Shown here in pieces: positions 42,686 to 52,413 of a stretch of DNA of 64,000 nt. Under the pieces are notes generated by a model, which had not been told where the DNA came from, did no database searches, and worked only from the letters and a program-made list of their open reading frames with translations. The DNA lies in assembly GCF_000730285.1 (NCBI RefSeq), contig NZ_CP007174.1, positions 1,550,001 to 1,614,000 on the forward strand, given 5' to 3'. The stretch's first letter is position 1; each line of letters opens with the position of its first letter. The position numbers were made by a program, and so were the translations under genes. Source of the DNA: Candidatus Nitrososphaera evergladensis SR1. GTDB lineage: Archaea > Thermoproteota > Nitrososphaeria > Nitrososphaerales > Nitrososphaeraceae.

Positions 42686-42937
42686 CTAGCCGAGCTCTTT
42701 GCGCACAAGTTCTGTGATTATCTCTGATCCCGCACCGAGCACTGTGCCCAATGCCTTTTCGACGTCTTGCAGAGAAGATCGCCTGTCTCCTTCAAAAGAG
42801 ATTCCGTGGGATTCCACCAGCACGCGCATGAGCGCGTTTTTTGGATCCTCGCCGAGAATGCTGTCAAGTGCTTTTTCCACGGCCCTGCGAAGGTCCGGGT
42901 TGTAGTTGTCGTCGTGGCTTGATGGGGCAAAGGACAA
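42686..42937 (-). CDS. Small helical protein (archaeal regulator-like)
   Basis: 83 residues: LRRAVEKALDSILGEDPKNA, LMRVLVESHGISFEGDRRSS, LQDVEKALGTVLGAGSEI. Pattern resembles the NphA/DUF3227-type helical proteins often found near two-component genes in this phylum. Same direction as, and 28 bases after, the response regulator, so probably cotranscribed with it. Confidence 0.6.
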   Translation of the reverse strand: MSFAPSSHDDNYNPDLRRAVEKALDSILGEDPKNALMRVLVESHGISFEGDRRSSLQDVEKALGTVLGAGSEIITELVRKELG

Positions 42938-42964
42938 GGCGCTTTTTCCACCCTCGCTCTTTTG

Positions 42965-43519
42965 TTAAAAGGTCCTTGCCTTCTGCAACTTTTTCAATCC
43001 TTCAAGCAACGCAGACACCTGCTCGTGCGAGGGACCTGTGCTCTTTAACTGGTCTACCTTTACATTGAGCGCCTTTAGCCCGTCATAGATTTCCTTGTCT
43101 TCAAGAGTGTCTATCAGGGCTTGCATCCGAAATGGCTTTTGCAGCAGTTCCACAACCCTGTTCAACTGCTTTACCGAATCCAGAAGGGTCTCCCGGACAT
43201 AGGCGGAAGCAAAAATGATGCGCTGGCGCGGGTAGAGCGCAAATATCTCTTGCGCCACCTCCATGCCGTCCTTTTTGGGCATACGATAATCCAGCAAAAC
43301 TGCGTCAAAGGGTGAGCGTGCGTGTGGTGATGATGATGATGATGATGTTCTTGTTGCGCCATCCCCGGCGCTTTTTGCAAACTCTTCATAATGCTGCCTG
43401 TAGACACTGATGCAGTCTTCGCCATTTTGTGTGGTCACAACTTCGTGACCCTGTGCACCGAGCGCAATCCTGTACGCGTCCAGAACGTCGCGTTCATCCT
43501 CTGCAATCAGTATCTTCAT
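42965..43519 (-). CDS. Response regulator with receiver domain
   Basis: 184 residues from ATG 43519, about 26 bases after CTTATTAAC. KILIAEDERDVLDAY holds the acidic pocket, VLLDYRMPKKDG the phosphorylated Asp, and VELLQKPF the conserved Lys. A Ser-rich insert (RTSSSSSSPHAR) encoded by a CAT-type repeat lies before the Asp strand. No DNA-binding domain; a helical tail follows. Likely partner of the kinase at 43736, which diverges from it. Confidence 0.85.
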   Translation of the reverse strand: MKILIAEDERDVLDAYRIALGAQGHEVVTTQNGEDCISVYRQHYEEFAKSAGDGATRTSSSSSSPHARSPFDAVLLDYRMPKKDGMEVAQEIFALYPRQRIIFASAYVRETLLDSVKQLNRVVELLQKPFRMQALIDTLEDKEIYDGLKALNVKVDQLKSTGPSHEQVSALLEGLKKLQKARTF

Positions 43520-43735
43520 TTTGTTAAAAAACATCCTGCCTGTTAATAAGGCTGTCATGAAATGCAATCTCTATAATCCATTTGTTGAAAAAACAAAGCT
43601 ATTTGCAGTAGATAATATGAGTTTTGCAAAAATATGACATAATGAATCACCATTCAGAACCGAAAAGTTATGTGTTTCTCATGATTTGTTAAAATACTAC
43701 GTCTCGCATCACAATGACTGATAAAAGAACCATAA

Positions 43736-45472
43736 ATGGCAAATACCACAAAGTCATTTATTTCTGATGGCGCGACTTCGAAAGAGGATCAGGCAAGCCT
43801 GCTGACCACCCTTGTCAAGTATACCATAGTGCCGTCGATCCCCCTCGTGGCCATTGCAATCGTGTCTGCCAACCTCAATCTCTGGGTGGGAAACGACACG
43901 CATCACTTTTACTTTGAGCTGTTTGCAGTAGTGTTTGCCGCAATAGTAGCCATCTACGGGCTCCTCCGCGCCTACCAGACAAAGGACAGGTTCAGCCTCT
44001 TGATTGGCCTCGCATACCTTACCAGCGCCGTAATCGATGCGCTCCACGCGTCGCTATCGTACAATGCGGCAAACGAAACGCTGTTCTTGGGCTATTTCAT
44101 ACCCCAGACGTGGTTTGCGGGCAGGACGTTTATCAGTTCGGTTATGGTAATTGCCATCCTAAAGTACGCAGTACCACCGCCAGTAAAGACGACGCTGGCA
44201 AGCTCTTCTTCCATGCCGCTTGCGGATAAAGAAGACGTTGTCCTGCATGAGGAAAAACCCGACCACTACGGGTATGCGACAAATGTGGTGCCGTCACAAC
44301 AATCATCATCAGTTGCGCGGAGAGGCGGTTTGCTCGACAAGCCGCTCGTTTCTCTATCCATAATAATCCTGACGATAGTCATTGCGACGTTTCTGACGGT
44401 CGTCTCTTTTTTTACCGTCCTTCCAAGCATAGTAATCAACTTTCCAATTCACAGGCCGTACGAGCTTCCGCCCCTCATCCTGTTTTCACTTGCCCTGTTT
44501 TTCTTTTACAAAAAGAGAGTCTACAGGATAAACGATGTGTTTTACAAGGGAATCCTTGCCTCTCTGATGCTTGACGTATACAGCCAGATCATAATGTCGT
44601 ATTCCGCAAACCCCTTTGACACCGCCCACAACGTCTCGCACATCCTAAAAGACGCAAGCTACTTTACCAACATCATTTCGCTTGCGCTGTCAAGCATACA
44701 GTATAACAAGATTGTCAAGCAGAACGAGCAGCTGATCCGCGCAAGCTACGAAAGGCTCAAGGCCGCCGACAAGATAAAGGACGACTTTATCAACATAGCA
44801 GCGCACGAGCTGAGGACGCCGCTTCAGCCAATAATCAGCTACAGCGACTTGGCGCTAAACGGGGTGACAGACAAGGAGGAGGCGCTCAAAGTCATCGACC
44901 GGCAGGCAAAGCGGCTGCAAAAACTTTCTTCAGACATACTGGACGTAAGCAGGATAGAAAGCGGCAATTTGTCATATGTTATTGAAAAGGTCCGGATAAA
45001 CGAGGTCATACAGGAAGCGGCAAACTCGCAAAGATTGGGCCTGCAAGACGTGGAAATGCAGACGCGGTTTGCCACTGCACCGAACATGACGATAGAGGCA
45101 GACAGAGGCCGCATAATGCAGGTGCTCACAAACATCATCAGCAACGCGGCAAAATTCACAAAGCAGGGCTTTATCAGGATCGAGACCCGCTCTTTTGCCG
45201 AGCTGAACAGGCTGGACATCATAATCAGCGACACCGGCCCGGGAATCCCAGCCGAAATACTTCCCAACCTGTTTGGCAAGTTTGTCACGAAAAGTACCGG
45301 GACGGAAAATTACTATGGCACGGGCCTTGGATTGTTCATAAGCAAGGCAATCGTTTCTGCTCATAATGGCAGGATTTCTGCTCATAACGGCGAGGCCGGC
45401 GGGGCGGTGTTTGAGATTTCCCTGCCAATCACCCAGGATGAAAAAATGAAAAACCGCATCGCCGAGCTGTAG
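43736..45472 (+). CDS. Membrane sensor histidine kinase (MASE3-like)
   Basis: 578 residues. N-terminal part (about 22-310) has seven or eight membrane helices with HHFYFELFAVVFAAIVAIYG, DALHASLSY and FLGYFIPQTWFAGR, a MASE3-type sensor. Then a dimerisation/phosphorylation helix with HELRTPLQPIIS (His about 360), and a HATPase with N-box IISNAAKF, G1 DTGPGIP and G2 GTGLGLFISK. Signal unknown. A hydrophilic loop with PSQQSSSVARRGG lies between helices. Confidence 0.9.
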   Translation: MANTTKSFISDGATSKEDQASLLTTLVKYTIVPSIPLVAIAIVSANLNLWVGNDTHHFYFELFAVVFAAIVAIYGLLRAYQTKDRFSLLIGLAYLTSAVIDALHASLSYNAANETLFLGYFIPQTWFAGRTFISSVMVIAILKYAVPPPVKTTLASSSSMPLADKEDVVLHEEKPDHYGYATNVVPSQQSSSVARRGGLLDKPLVSLSIIILTIVIATFLTVVSFFTVLPSIVINFPIHRPYELPPLILFSLALFFFYKKRVYRINDVFYKGILASLMLDVYSQIIMSYSANPFDTAHNVSHILKDASYFTNIISLALSSIQYNKIVKQNEQLIRASYERLKAADKIKDDFINIAAHELRTPLQPIISYSDLALNGVTDKEEALKVIDRQAKRLQKLSSDILDVSRIESGNLSYVIEKVRINEVIQEAANSQRLGLQDVEMQTRFATAPNMTIEADRGRIMQVLTNIISNAAKFTKQGFIRIETRSFAELNRLDIIISDTGPGIPAEILPNLFGKFVTKSTGTENYYGTGLGLFISKAIVSAHNGRISAHNGEAGGAVFEISLPITQDEKMKNRIAEL

Positions 45473-45606
45473 GCGCTAAAATGAAAAATTATTAATTAAA
45501 CAGCAATGTAGTTCAAATTTTGCTGTTCTAAGAGCTGAGAGGAGCTAGGCTACACAACGGCCACATCAAGACGGTGTACTTGTTCATTGTGGTGATTCAT
45601 GGCTGC

Positions 45607-47321
45607 TCACACACGCTTGGCATTATCTGCTTTTGAGACTATGGCAACAATATCTCTTCCAGGGCTTATCATCACCTCTTTTCGGTCAAGTGGAATATCT
45701 TTGGCTTCTATTATCTTGACAAATCTATTGTAAGCCTCTATTACTTCCTCCTTTCTCTTTCTATACAGCAACTGCTCGGTTGTCAAAACTTCTCTTGCTT
45801 CTTTTATTATCTCGTCGCCCTCTTCTATCGACATGATTCCATCGGAAATCAAGTCTTCTATGGCAAAGACGACCTCCATTCTATCAATTGAAATCCTGGC
45901 ATCGATCTCGCCAGCTCGGATAAGCCCTCTAATGGTAGAAGGAGTAAAGTCTGTAACCTTGCCAAATGTCGCACCGGCGCTCTCGAGTCTGTCTATTCGC
46001 CACACCTTTGAAATACGCGGCTTTCCGTACAAGAGATCCCTGTAGGTAGTAAACTTGTATTCATCAACCCTTGCTATGGTTTTCGCCTTTCTATCCAGAA
46101 TCTCTTCGACCTTCTCTGAAAGGCCCTTTGATCTAGCGAGCTCGGCAAGTTCACCAGCCATGTCCACAAAGTCCGTCATAACGTATGCCACTTGTTCGTC
46201 GTACGTGGTCCTGTCGTGAAATAGTATATCGCTCTCTCTGTCGTCAATAAGATCCTTGTCCTCTGGAATATCTCTTGGTGCCAGAGGATGCAGGTTGACG
46301 ATGTACACTTCAAGCTCGGGAGTACGCGTAATTGATCTATTGCTGCCGCTTCCGCGGGTCTTTCGCAAGTATTCCATCCAATAATTCTTATGAGCCGTCA
46401 AGAGTTCGCGCAGCGGGGTGTTGCTGAGGTAGCCGCCATCCCATAGTTGGCGCACGGTTCCAGTTGCCTTGTCCTCAATTTCAGGATGGTCAAGAGCGTA
46501 TTTCCCAAGAGCGCTGGCAAGCACCTGATCTGGGCCAATGCCATCGTAAAAAACAATGTGCGTATTTTCTGAATTCCCGTATTCGGAATACCATCTTCCA
46601 CTACTACTACTACTGCTACCATTTTCCGCCTTTGCGATGACTGTCTTACCATTAACGGAAACATCATGTTGCTTTTCATAGCTATCAAGGACCACGGGTG
46701 TGGCATAATCTTGGACGTCGACGCTGGTAAGAAGCAATCTCGGCTGCCCTTTTTCAAGACTCGTCTTTATGGGGAATTCAACAAACTTGGAAAGATAGCT
46801 TCTCAACTGTTTGTAGTCATATTGCCACCATGGCAGGAAATCGGTAAATGGATTTAGGAACTTGGAGCCCCATTTCGGGACAGATTCGTACATGTTTGGC
46901 ACGCCGCGTGGAGTAAAGGCAAACTCGAAAATCGACCAGAACCTCCTAGCACTTTCTGCATCGGCGATACCCGGATTGATTGCGTGTAGATAATCCCACG
47001 AGCTTTGGACAAGCGGGTTTCTGCCGAACAGATCATCTGCGATTGTGGGGCACATAAGTCCTTCCCAGAATTCCAAGAGTTTTTCAGCAGAGCCCCTCCA
47101 GCTGTTATTATTCTTCAGATAATGCCCCATCAGAACCGCAGAATTTATGGCTCCTATCGAAGTGCCTGCGACGATGTCAAACAGTCTACTATCGTCGGCA
47201 GCGTCTTTCTCTTGGCTGACTTTTTATAGATCTGTTGGTAGGTGCCAGCTTCATAGGCACCAAGCGCTCCTCCTCCCTGAAATACGAGCGCCCTTTGACA
47301 GTTGTTCTTACCTTCCGGCAA
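45607..47321 (-). pseudogene. Patatin-like phospholipase, one-base frameshift near the N-terminus
   Basis: From TTG 47321 the frame gives RALVFQGGGALGAYEAGTYQ (oxyanion loop) and then runs off. In the next frame RLFDIVAGTSIGAINSAVLM (G-x-S-x-G nucleophile) leads without break into the 507-codon ORF that starts at 47130 and contains WDGGYLSNTP (catalytic Asp). Adding one A to the A5 run at 47221-47225 joins them as IYKKVSQEKDAAD. So the gene is either frame-broken or the read has a homopolymer error. Patatins hydrolyse acyl esters of lipids. The C-terminal 250 residues are not typical patatin and may bind partners. Confidence 0.7.
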
Positions 47322-47438
47322 CTAAACTACCGCCCTGTCGATTTCTCCTGAAAGCACACACACATATACCACACATGGATGCGAGGCGTTTTCCTATTGA
47401 AAAATGAAGGATGAAGAATATAGCTACATCACCCCGCA

Positions 47439-48215
47439 TTACCGCGTGAGAAATCCGCCGTTAATGAAGATCGTCTGCGCAGTCACCCAGCTCGCTTCGG
47501 GCGAGACAAGAAACTTTGCCAAAGGCACAATATCCCTGATCTCGCCAAGCTGCCCGTTGATGCTCTGCTGCTTGAAATATTCAGTCGATTCCTTTGTTTC
47601 GGCTGGATAAAAGAACGACGTATTGAGAGGGCCGGGCGCAATATTGTTGACCGTAATACCGCGATTACCAATTTCCTTGGCCAAGGCGCGGGCAAAGTCT
47701 TCGAGCGGCGCTTTGCTTCCCGCATAGGCCGAATAGTAAGGTGTTGTCGCTCCAACCAATGATGTCTCCATATTGATAATGCGCCCATTGTTAGCCATCC
47801 GTTTGGCTGCTTCTTGCATGCAAAAGAAAGCGGCTTTCGCATTGACCGCAAACATGCTATCATATTCCTCCTCACTGATATCAACAAAGGGTTTCTTGAG
47901 AACCTTGCCAGCAGTGTTAATCAGAATGTCTAGTCGACCAAACTCTTCCATCGTGCGGTCAAACAGCCTCTTGATCTCTGCTGTTTTGGTCAAGTCAGCC
48001 TGTTCAATTATTGCTTTGGAACCTGCCTTACGAATGTTGGTAGCAACGTCTTCAGCATCAGACTTTTTGCTCTCGCCATGATAGCGAACGACAACGAACA
48101 CTCCCTCCATCCCAAGCATCTCGGCATAAGCGCGGCCCAGGTTTTGGGAAGCCCCAGTCACAATAGCGACTTTACCAGCTAGAGATTTTTTCATCTCACT
48201 TTTGGTTGTTGTCAT
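47439..48215 (-). CDS. Short-chain dehydrogenase/reductase
   Basis: 258 residues. Cofactor loop VTGASQNLGRAYAEM, structural ILINTAGKV, and catalytic YSAYAGSKAPLED (Tyr-x3-Lys form) with Ser at NMETSLVG. GPLNTSFF near the substrate side. NAD(P)-dependent; substrate unknown. Divergent from the decayed gene at 48516; codon use and the surrounding genes suggest acquisition from bacteria. Confidence 0.88.
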   Translation of the reverse strand: MTTTKSEMKKSLAGKVAIVTGASQNLGRAYAEMLGMEGVFVVVRYHGESKKSDAEDVATNIRKAGSKAIIEQADLTKTAEIKRLFDRTMEEFGRLDILINTAGKVLKKPFVDISEEEYDSMFAVNAKAAFFCMQEAAKRMANNGRIINMETSLVGATTPYYSAYAGSKAPLEDFARALAKEIGNRGITVNNIAPGPLNTSFFYPAETKESTEYFKQQSINGQLGEIRDIVPLAKFLVSPEASWVTAQTIFINGGFLTR

Positions 48216-48515
48216 AATGAAATAAGATACTCGCTTCTTTTATCTTTGACGGAAGCAATGCCAATGTCAAGCAGGCTCCAAGGGATGCTCACAGGAAGCA
48301 ATTCTGTCGCATGATCAAAGGGTTGTTTTGGTGCATACAGGATGCAATCAGACCGGGAGTAAAATATCATGTGCAACAAGGTTCAACTTTTCTTCTGAAC
48401 TTGAGCAGCAAACGACGTTAACAGAATGCTATAAAGAAACAATGGTTCTGATAACTTTTAATAAAGATTCATAATTTGGTAAACTTTAGGAGAAATTACT
48501 ATTACAAAGAGTAGA
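48216..48515. other. Intergenic stretch
   Basis: No gene seen. A/T-rich toward the right, with TTTTAATAAAG about 48456-48467 that could be the promoter of the decayed gene at 48516. Confidence 0.35.
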
Positions 48516-49094
48516 ATGAATCCTAAGGTTGATGCATATTTAAGTAAAGCCAAAAAGTGGCAGGAAGAATTTGAGAAGTTGAGAATGATCATTCTCAAAT
48601 GTCAGCTGACCGAAGAATTGAAGTGGAGTTGTCCTTGTTACACGTTTTAGAAAAGAAACATAGTTTTAATACATGGATTTAAAGAATACTGTGCGCTTCT
48701 GTTTTTCAAAGGTGTCTTGTTAAAGGATGCCCATGGTATTCTAATCTGACAAACGGAGAATGTTCAGGCGGCGCGCCAGATTCGGTTCACCAATGTTCGG
48801 GAAATAGTTGAGATGGAACCTGTCTTGAAAGCCTATATTCATGAAGCCATTGAAGTGGAAAAAGCCGGTTTGAAAGTGAATTTTAAAAAGACTTCAGAAT
48901 TCAAAATTCCTGAAGAATTTCAAAATAAATTAAATGAAATCCCTGCCTTGAAAACTGCTTTTTATGCATTGACGCCGGGACGGCAAAGAGGATACCTTTT
49001 TTATTTTTCTCAACCCAAACTATCCAAAACCCGGGAGTCAAGGGTTGAAAAATGTATGCAGCAAATTCTCAATGGAAAGGGACTAAATGATTAG
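48516..49094 (+). pseudogene. DUF1801/YdeI-like protein with two in-frame stops
   Basis: One frame runs from ATG 48516 to 49094 with TAG at 48648-48650 and TGA at 48747-48749. Around them it reads ...ELKWSCPCYTF-stop-KRNIVLIHGFKEYCALLFFKG...LI-stop-QTENVQAARQIRF, then a typical Lys-rich end (TPGRQRGYLFYFSQPKLSKT). No frame shift is involved, so homopolymer error cannot explain it. The family is mainly bacterial (Bacteroidetes and relatives); likely a transferred gene in early decay. Confidence 0.75.
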
Positions 49095-49130
49095 TGCATT
49101 CGATGAGAAAATAAATAATTCTTGGGCTCC

Positions 49131-49733
49131 TCATCTTTTTCTGGCAGACACTGCAGTCGGCCTTGCCGTTCCGATCCCTTTTGCTACGCCAAGTGCGAGA
49201 ATCGCAAGCCCAACTATGACTCCAATTATTGGACCTGGAATCACAAAGTTGATGTTTGCAAGAGGGAGTATCATGAGGATGACTCCGCTTGCTGCCAGCA
49301 ATCCTGCCACTGCAAACGACCTCTGCTTCCACGATATGACAAATGCAGCTATGGAAAATGCAATGGCACCTGTGACAACATTCACTGCAAGCCCTCCTGC
49401 CGGCAGCGTTTTTGGGCTTCCTAGTATGTTGTTCGCTATCAATCCCATCGTTCCTTGCTGCTTCATTTCCTGCATCTGTGACTCTGACATTCCTTGCTGC
49501 ATCTGTTGTGAATCCGACGCCGGGGCACCACCACCACCATGCATTTGTGCCATCGACGAGTGACCGCCGGTTATTCCTTTGATTATGGACATGAACAAGT
49601 TGTGGCCTTCCTCCGCTTGGGCTGTCTGCAACAACGCAGGGGCACCTAGGACATAAGTCAAGACCACGGCAAGTGTTGCCGCAGCCAACCCTATTGACAA
49701 TGCGTGTCTCAACTTGCTCATACTGATGTTCAC
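49131..49733 (-). CDS. Exported or membrane protein rich in Met and His
   Basis: 200 residues. Signal or first helix (about 8-35), then a polar segment with many Met, His and Gln (GGHSSMAQMHGGGGAPASDS, QQMQQGMSESQMQEMKQQG), then four helices (about 95-190) and a basic end. The Met/His segment could bind copper or silver ions (inference). It is divergent from a MarR gene that may control it. Confidence 0.7.
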   Translation of the reverse strand: MNISMSKLRHALSIGLAAATLAVVLTYVLGAPALLQTAQAEEGHNLFMSIIKGITGGHSSMAQMHGGGGAPASDSQQMQQGMSESQMQEMKQQGTMGLIANNILGSPKTLPAGGLAVNVVTGAIAFSIAAFVISWKQRSFAVAGLLAASGVILMILPLANINFVIPGPIIGVIVGLAILALGVAKGIGTARPTAVSARKR

Positions 49734-49808
49734 TAGTTTGGTTATTATCTAACCTGTCTAGATATTAGATGAACTAATATATTTATCTGTTTCCTATGAT
49801 ACTTGGCT

Positions 49809-50276
49809 ATGGAGAGGGAAGAAGTCATTCATGCTGTTAGCGAAAAGTTTACGGAAATGTCAACTGAAACAATATTGTTCCACCAGGCCCTGGCAGATAT
49901 GCTTGACCTGCACGTCACCGACCATAGATGCATGCATTTTCTCCACAGCTATGGAGCCATGCCGGCTGGCAGGCTTGCCGAGCTTACAGGCTTGACCACT
50001 GCGGCGGTAACGGGAATCATTGATCGATTGGAAGAGGCAGGATATGCAAGAAGGATAAGCGACCCAAAAGATAGGCGCCGGACCATTGTCGAGCCTGTCC
50101 AAAACAAAAAGTTGGAAAGGAAACTTGAAGCGATCTTTACCCCCTTTCATGAAAAAATGCATGAACTTTTGTCTCCGTACTCTGACAGCGAGCTAACTTT
50201 TCTGCTCGACGTGATGAACAAGAGCATAGAGCTCACGCGCGAGGAGTCAAAAAAATTGCGGCATATGCAAAGATGA
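49809..50276 (+). CDS. MarR-family regulator
   Basis: 155 residues from ATG 49809, about 26 bases after CTAATATATTTATC (leaderless); a TTG two codons earlier is the alternative. HTH in AGRLAELTGLTTAAVTGIID, wing RRISDPKDRRRTIV, with flanking dimer helices. MarR proteins usually repress a neighbouring transporter or enzyme; the divergent Met-rich membrane gene is the obvious candidate. Confidence 0.88.
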   Translation: MEREEVIHAVSEKFTEMSTETILFHQALADMLDLHVTDHRCMHFLHSYGAMPAGRLAELTGLTTAAVTGIIDRLEEAGYARRISDPKDRRRTIVEPVQNKKLERKLEAIFTPFHEKMHELLSPYSDSELTFLLDVMNKSIELTREESKKLRHMQR

Positions 50277-50444
50277 TCCTCTCTTTCGATGAGAAAAATC
50301 CGCCACAGGCTCTCTTGGCCCTTGCACATCAATCACTTTTGCAAAGTTATTACTCATCTTGTCATGCAACAAAATAACACAACGGTTTAATTCTTTTAAA
50401 CAAGCAGGCATTCCACTGGAAGCACGCCCCCTCCCTATGGACAC

Positions 50445-51770
50445 TTATTGGGCAGCAGGCACGATCCTGTAGATGCTTCCTTTGCCGTACGACAGGATGT
50501 AGAGGTAGCCGTCCGGCCCCGTCTCGATGTCTGTTATTCCGCCAAATGCGGTGCCAAGCGTGATTGCGGATCCTTCCGCGTCGTTGTCCGCCACGCGGTC
50601 TGACAAGTTGCCTTCAAGTGTAAAGCCGTCTCTTTTGCCGTTTACCGTAAAGTAATACAAGTTGCCGTTGTTGACGTCGCCGACAAAAACATTGTACGCA
50701 TATTTGTCACCCAGTTTGGTTGAATTCAGAAATTCAATGTCAGTCACGCCCATGGACTGGCGCCAGCTAAACACTGGATCAGAGTAATGCGCCCCGTTAA
50801 ACATCACCAAGTCGCCCTCGCTTACCTGCTGTTGCGACCTTGAAATCGGGCCCATCACCCGCTCCCATCCACTGTTAAAGCCCGGCTCTGCCACGTTTAC
50901 CTCGTCGTACCTGTCAGGGCCGTTTTCCGTGGCCCACAGTTTGCCGTTGCGCGGGTCAAAGTCCATGCCAAAACTATTCCTTATGCCATATGCGTAATAA
51001 CCTTCAAGGCCGCCGGCTCCAGACAGAATGTTTGCCGCCGGCGCGCCGTCAAGCCCCACCTTTAGTATTACAGAGGTGTTGTCAGGCACAGCGCCGTTCT
51101 TGTAGTTCTGCAGCATGCCGTTTCGGTTCAGGTCGCCGATGACTATGTACAGATAGCCGTCCGGGCCGACAATTATCTTGCCCCCGTCATGGTTTGGCCC
51201 TGGCGTCCCGGGAAGGTCAAGGATCATCTTTTTCGTCGAGTTGCCAGATAGCGTCCCATTTTGCAGGTCATAGCTGTACACTCGGTTTCTGATGTCAAGG
51301 CCGCTTTGCTCGGTCATGTACAAAAACACCTTGTCCTTTGCATAGGCGACGCCCAAAAGGCCCCGCTCACTTGCAGTCTCGACCTTGAACGACAGCAGTG
51401 GCGGCCCTTGCTGCAGCGCGCCATCCCTGACAAGCCGGACGTCTCCGCCCTTTTGCGTGACAAGCACATTGTTGTTTCCTACAAACGTCATGCTTGTAGG
51501 CTCTGTCAGGCCGTCGATTACTTTCTCGACCTTTAAAGAAGGGTCGCGCAGTCGGGGCAGGCTAGAGTCAGGTATGGCCTTGAAAGGGTCGCCAGCCTTT
51601 GTAGCCGTGAAAGTGATGTCAGTTGGCGTGACGATATTGTCGCCTGTAATGCCCGGGATTGCACGCGTCTGCCATGTGCCGGCGACTGCCGCGATGGCGG
51701 CTGCGACGATTATCGCACCCGCTACGGCAAATACGGCCCTTCTCACTGCCTGAATTATCGCTTTTCTCAC
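50445..51770 (-). CDS. PQQ-type glucose/sorbosone dehydrogenase-like protein, membrane-anchored
   Basis: 441 residues. An N-terminal helix (about 9-30) then a six-bladed propeller typical of the sGDH/GSDH family: LTEPTSMTFVGNNNVLVTQK, ERGLLGVAYAKD, GPNHDGGKIIVGPDGYLYIV, YAYGIRNSFGMDFDP, GFNSGWERVMG. The His of PNHDGG and Arg of IRNSFG are the usual active-site residues. Probably faces outside. Oxidises aldoses or similar sugars with PQQ; real electron acceptor unknown. Confidence 0.85.
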   Translation of the reverse strand: MRKAIIQAVRRAVFAVAGAIIVAAAIAAVAGTWQTRAIPGITGDNIVTPTDITFTATKAGDPFKAIPDSSLPRLRDPSLKVEKVIDGLTEPTSMTFVGNNNVLVTQKGGDVRLVRDGALQQGPPLLSFKVETASERGLLGVAYAKDKVFLYMTEQSGLDIRNRVYSYDLQNGTLSGNSTKKMILDLPGTPGPNHDGGKIIVGPDGYLYIVIGDLNRNGMLQNYKNGAVPDNTSVILKVGLDGAPAANILSGAGGLEGYYAYGIRNSFGMDFDPRNGKLWATENGPDRYDEVNVAEPGFNSGWERVMGPISRSQQQVSEGDLVMFNGAHYSDPVFSWRQSMGVTDIEFLNSTKLGDKYAYNVFVGDVNNGNLYYFTVNGKRDGFTLEGNLSDRVADNDAEGSAITLGTAFGGITDIETGPDGYLYILSYGKGSIYRIVPAAQ

Positions 51771-51819
51771 TATTATGCATTAAAACGCTTCTTATAGAGA
51801 AGGACTCAAGATAACGCCA

Positions 51820-52413
51820 TTGGACACAAGGATGACAAAAAGCGAGTTGGCAAGGTGCGTCAGAGACCTTTATTCACTCGGGCTTACCTCGCCTGTCTCT
51901 GGCAACCACAGCGTCAGGGCCGGCAACAGGAGCATGTGGATAACGCCGTCTGAGATCCCGCGCTACCTTTTGCACACCAGCGACCTTGTCAGGATGGACC
52001 TGTCAACAGGCAGGGCTTTTGGCAAGAAAAAGCCAAGCAGGGAGCACAACATGCACAGGATGATCTATGATGCCAGAAGGGATGTAAACGCCGTGGTGCA
52101 TACCCACAGCCCCTACACCATAGCTGTCGCAATATCTGCAGGAGAAGGATTCGTGCACGTTATCGAAGAAGCAAAAATAGTTGTCGGCAACCCTGCGATT
52201 ATTGAAAACAGGCCGTCAGGGTCGATAGAGCTTGCGGAGGCTGTCTCTGCAGAATTTGAAAAAGGCGCAAGCGCAGTGGTCATCAGAAATCACGGCGTAG
52301 TTGCGGCCGGCAAGGACATACACCATGCCCGCGCCATTGTCGAATCGCTGGAAGAGTGGGCAAAAATACTGACCGTGGCAAGGCTGCTTGGCGGGCCTCG
52401 CAGTACTCTCTAG
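51820..52413 (+). CDS. Class II aldolase/adducin-family protein
   Basis: 197 residues from TTG 51820 (or ATG 51832). GNHSVRAGNRSMWITPSEIP, then SREHNMHRMIY (Glu), VVHTHSPYTIA (two His zinc ligands) and IRNHGVVAAGKDI (third His). Fold and zinc site as in fuculose-phosphate aldolase; in archaea a close family acts in the ribulose or fuculose series. Substrate not determined. Its end overlaps atpF by four bases. Confidence 0.85.
   Translation: MDTRMTKSELARCVRDLYSLGLTSPVSGNHSVRAGNRSMWITPSEIPRYLLHTSDLVRMDLSTGRAFGKKKPSREHNMHRMIYDARRDVNAVVHTHSPYTIAVAISAGEGFVHVIEEAKIVVGNPAIIENRPSGSIELAEAVSAEFEKGASAVVIRNHGVVAAGKDIHHARAIVESLEEWAKILTVARLLGGPRSTL

Noticed and set aside
43322-43346. GAT repeats as a CRISPR array
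   Set aside because: Triplet repeats without spacers; no cas genes in the window. No CRISPR array was seen anywhere.
48516-49094. Read-through of TAG (pyrrolysine-like) in the DUF1801 gene
   Set aside because: A TGA also interrupts the frame, and no Pyl system is expected in this lineage; simple decay fits better.
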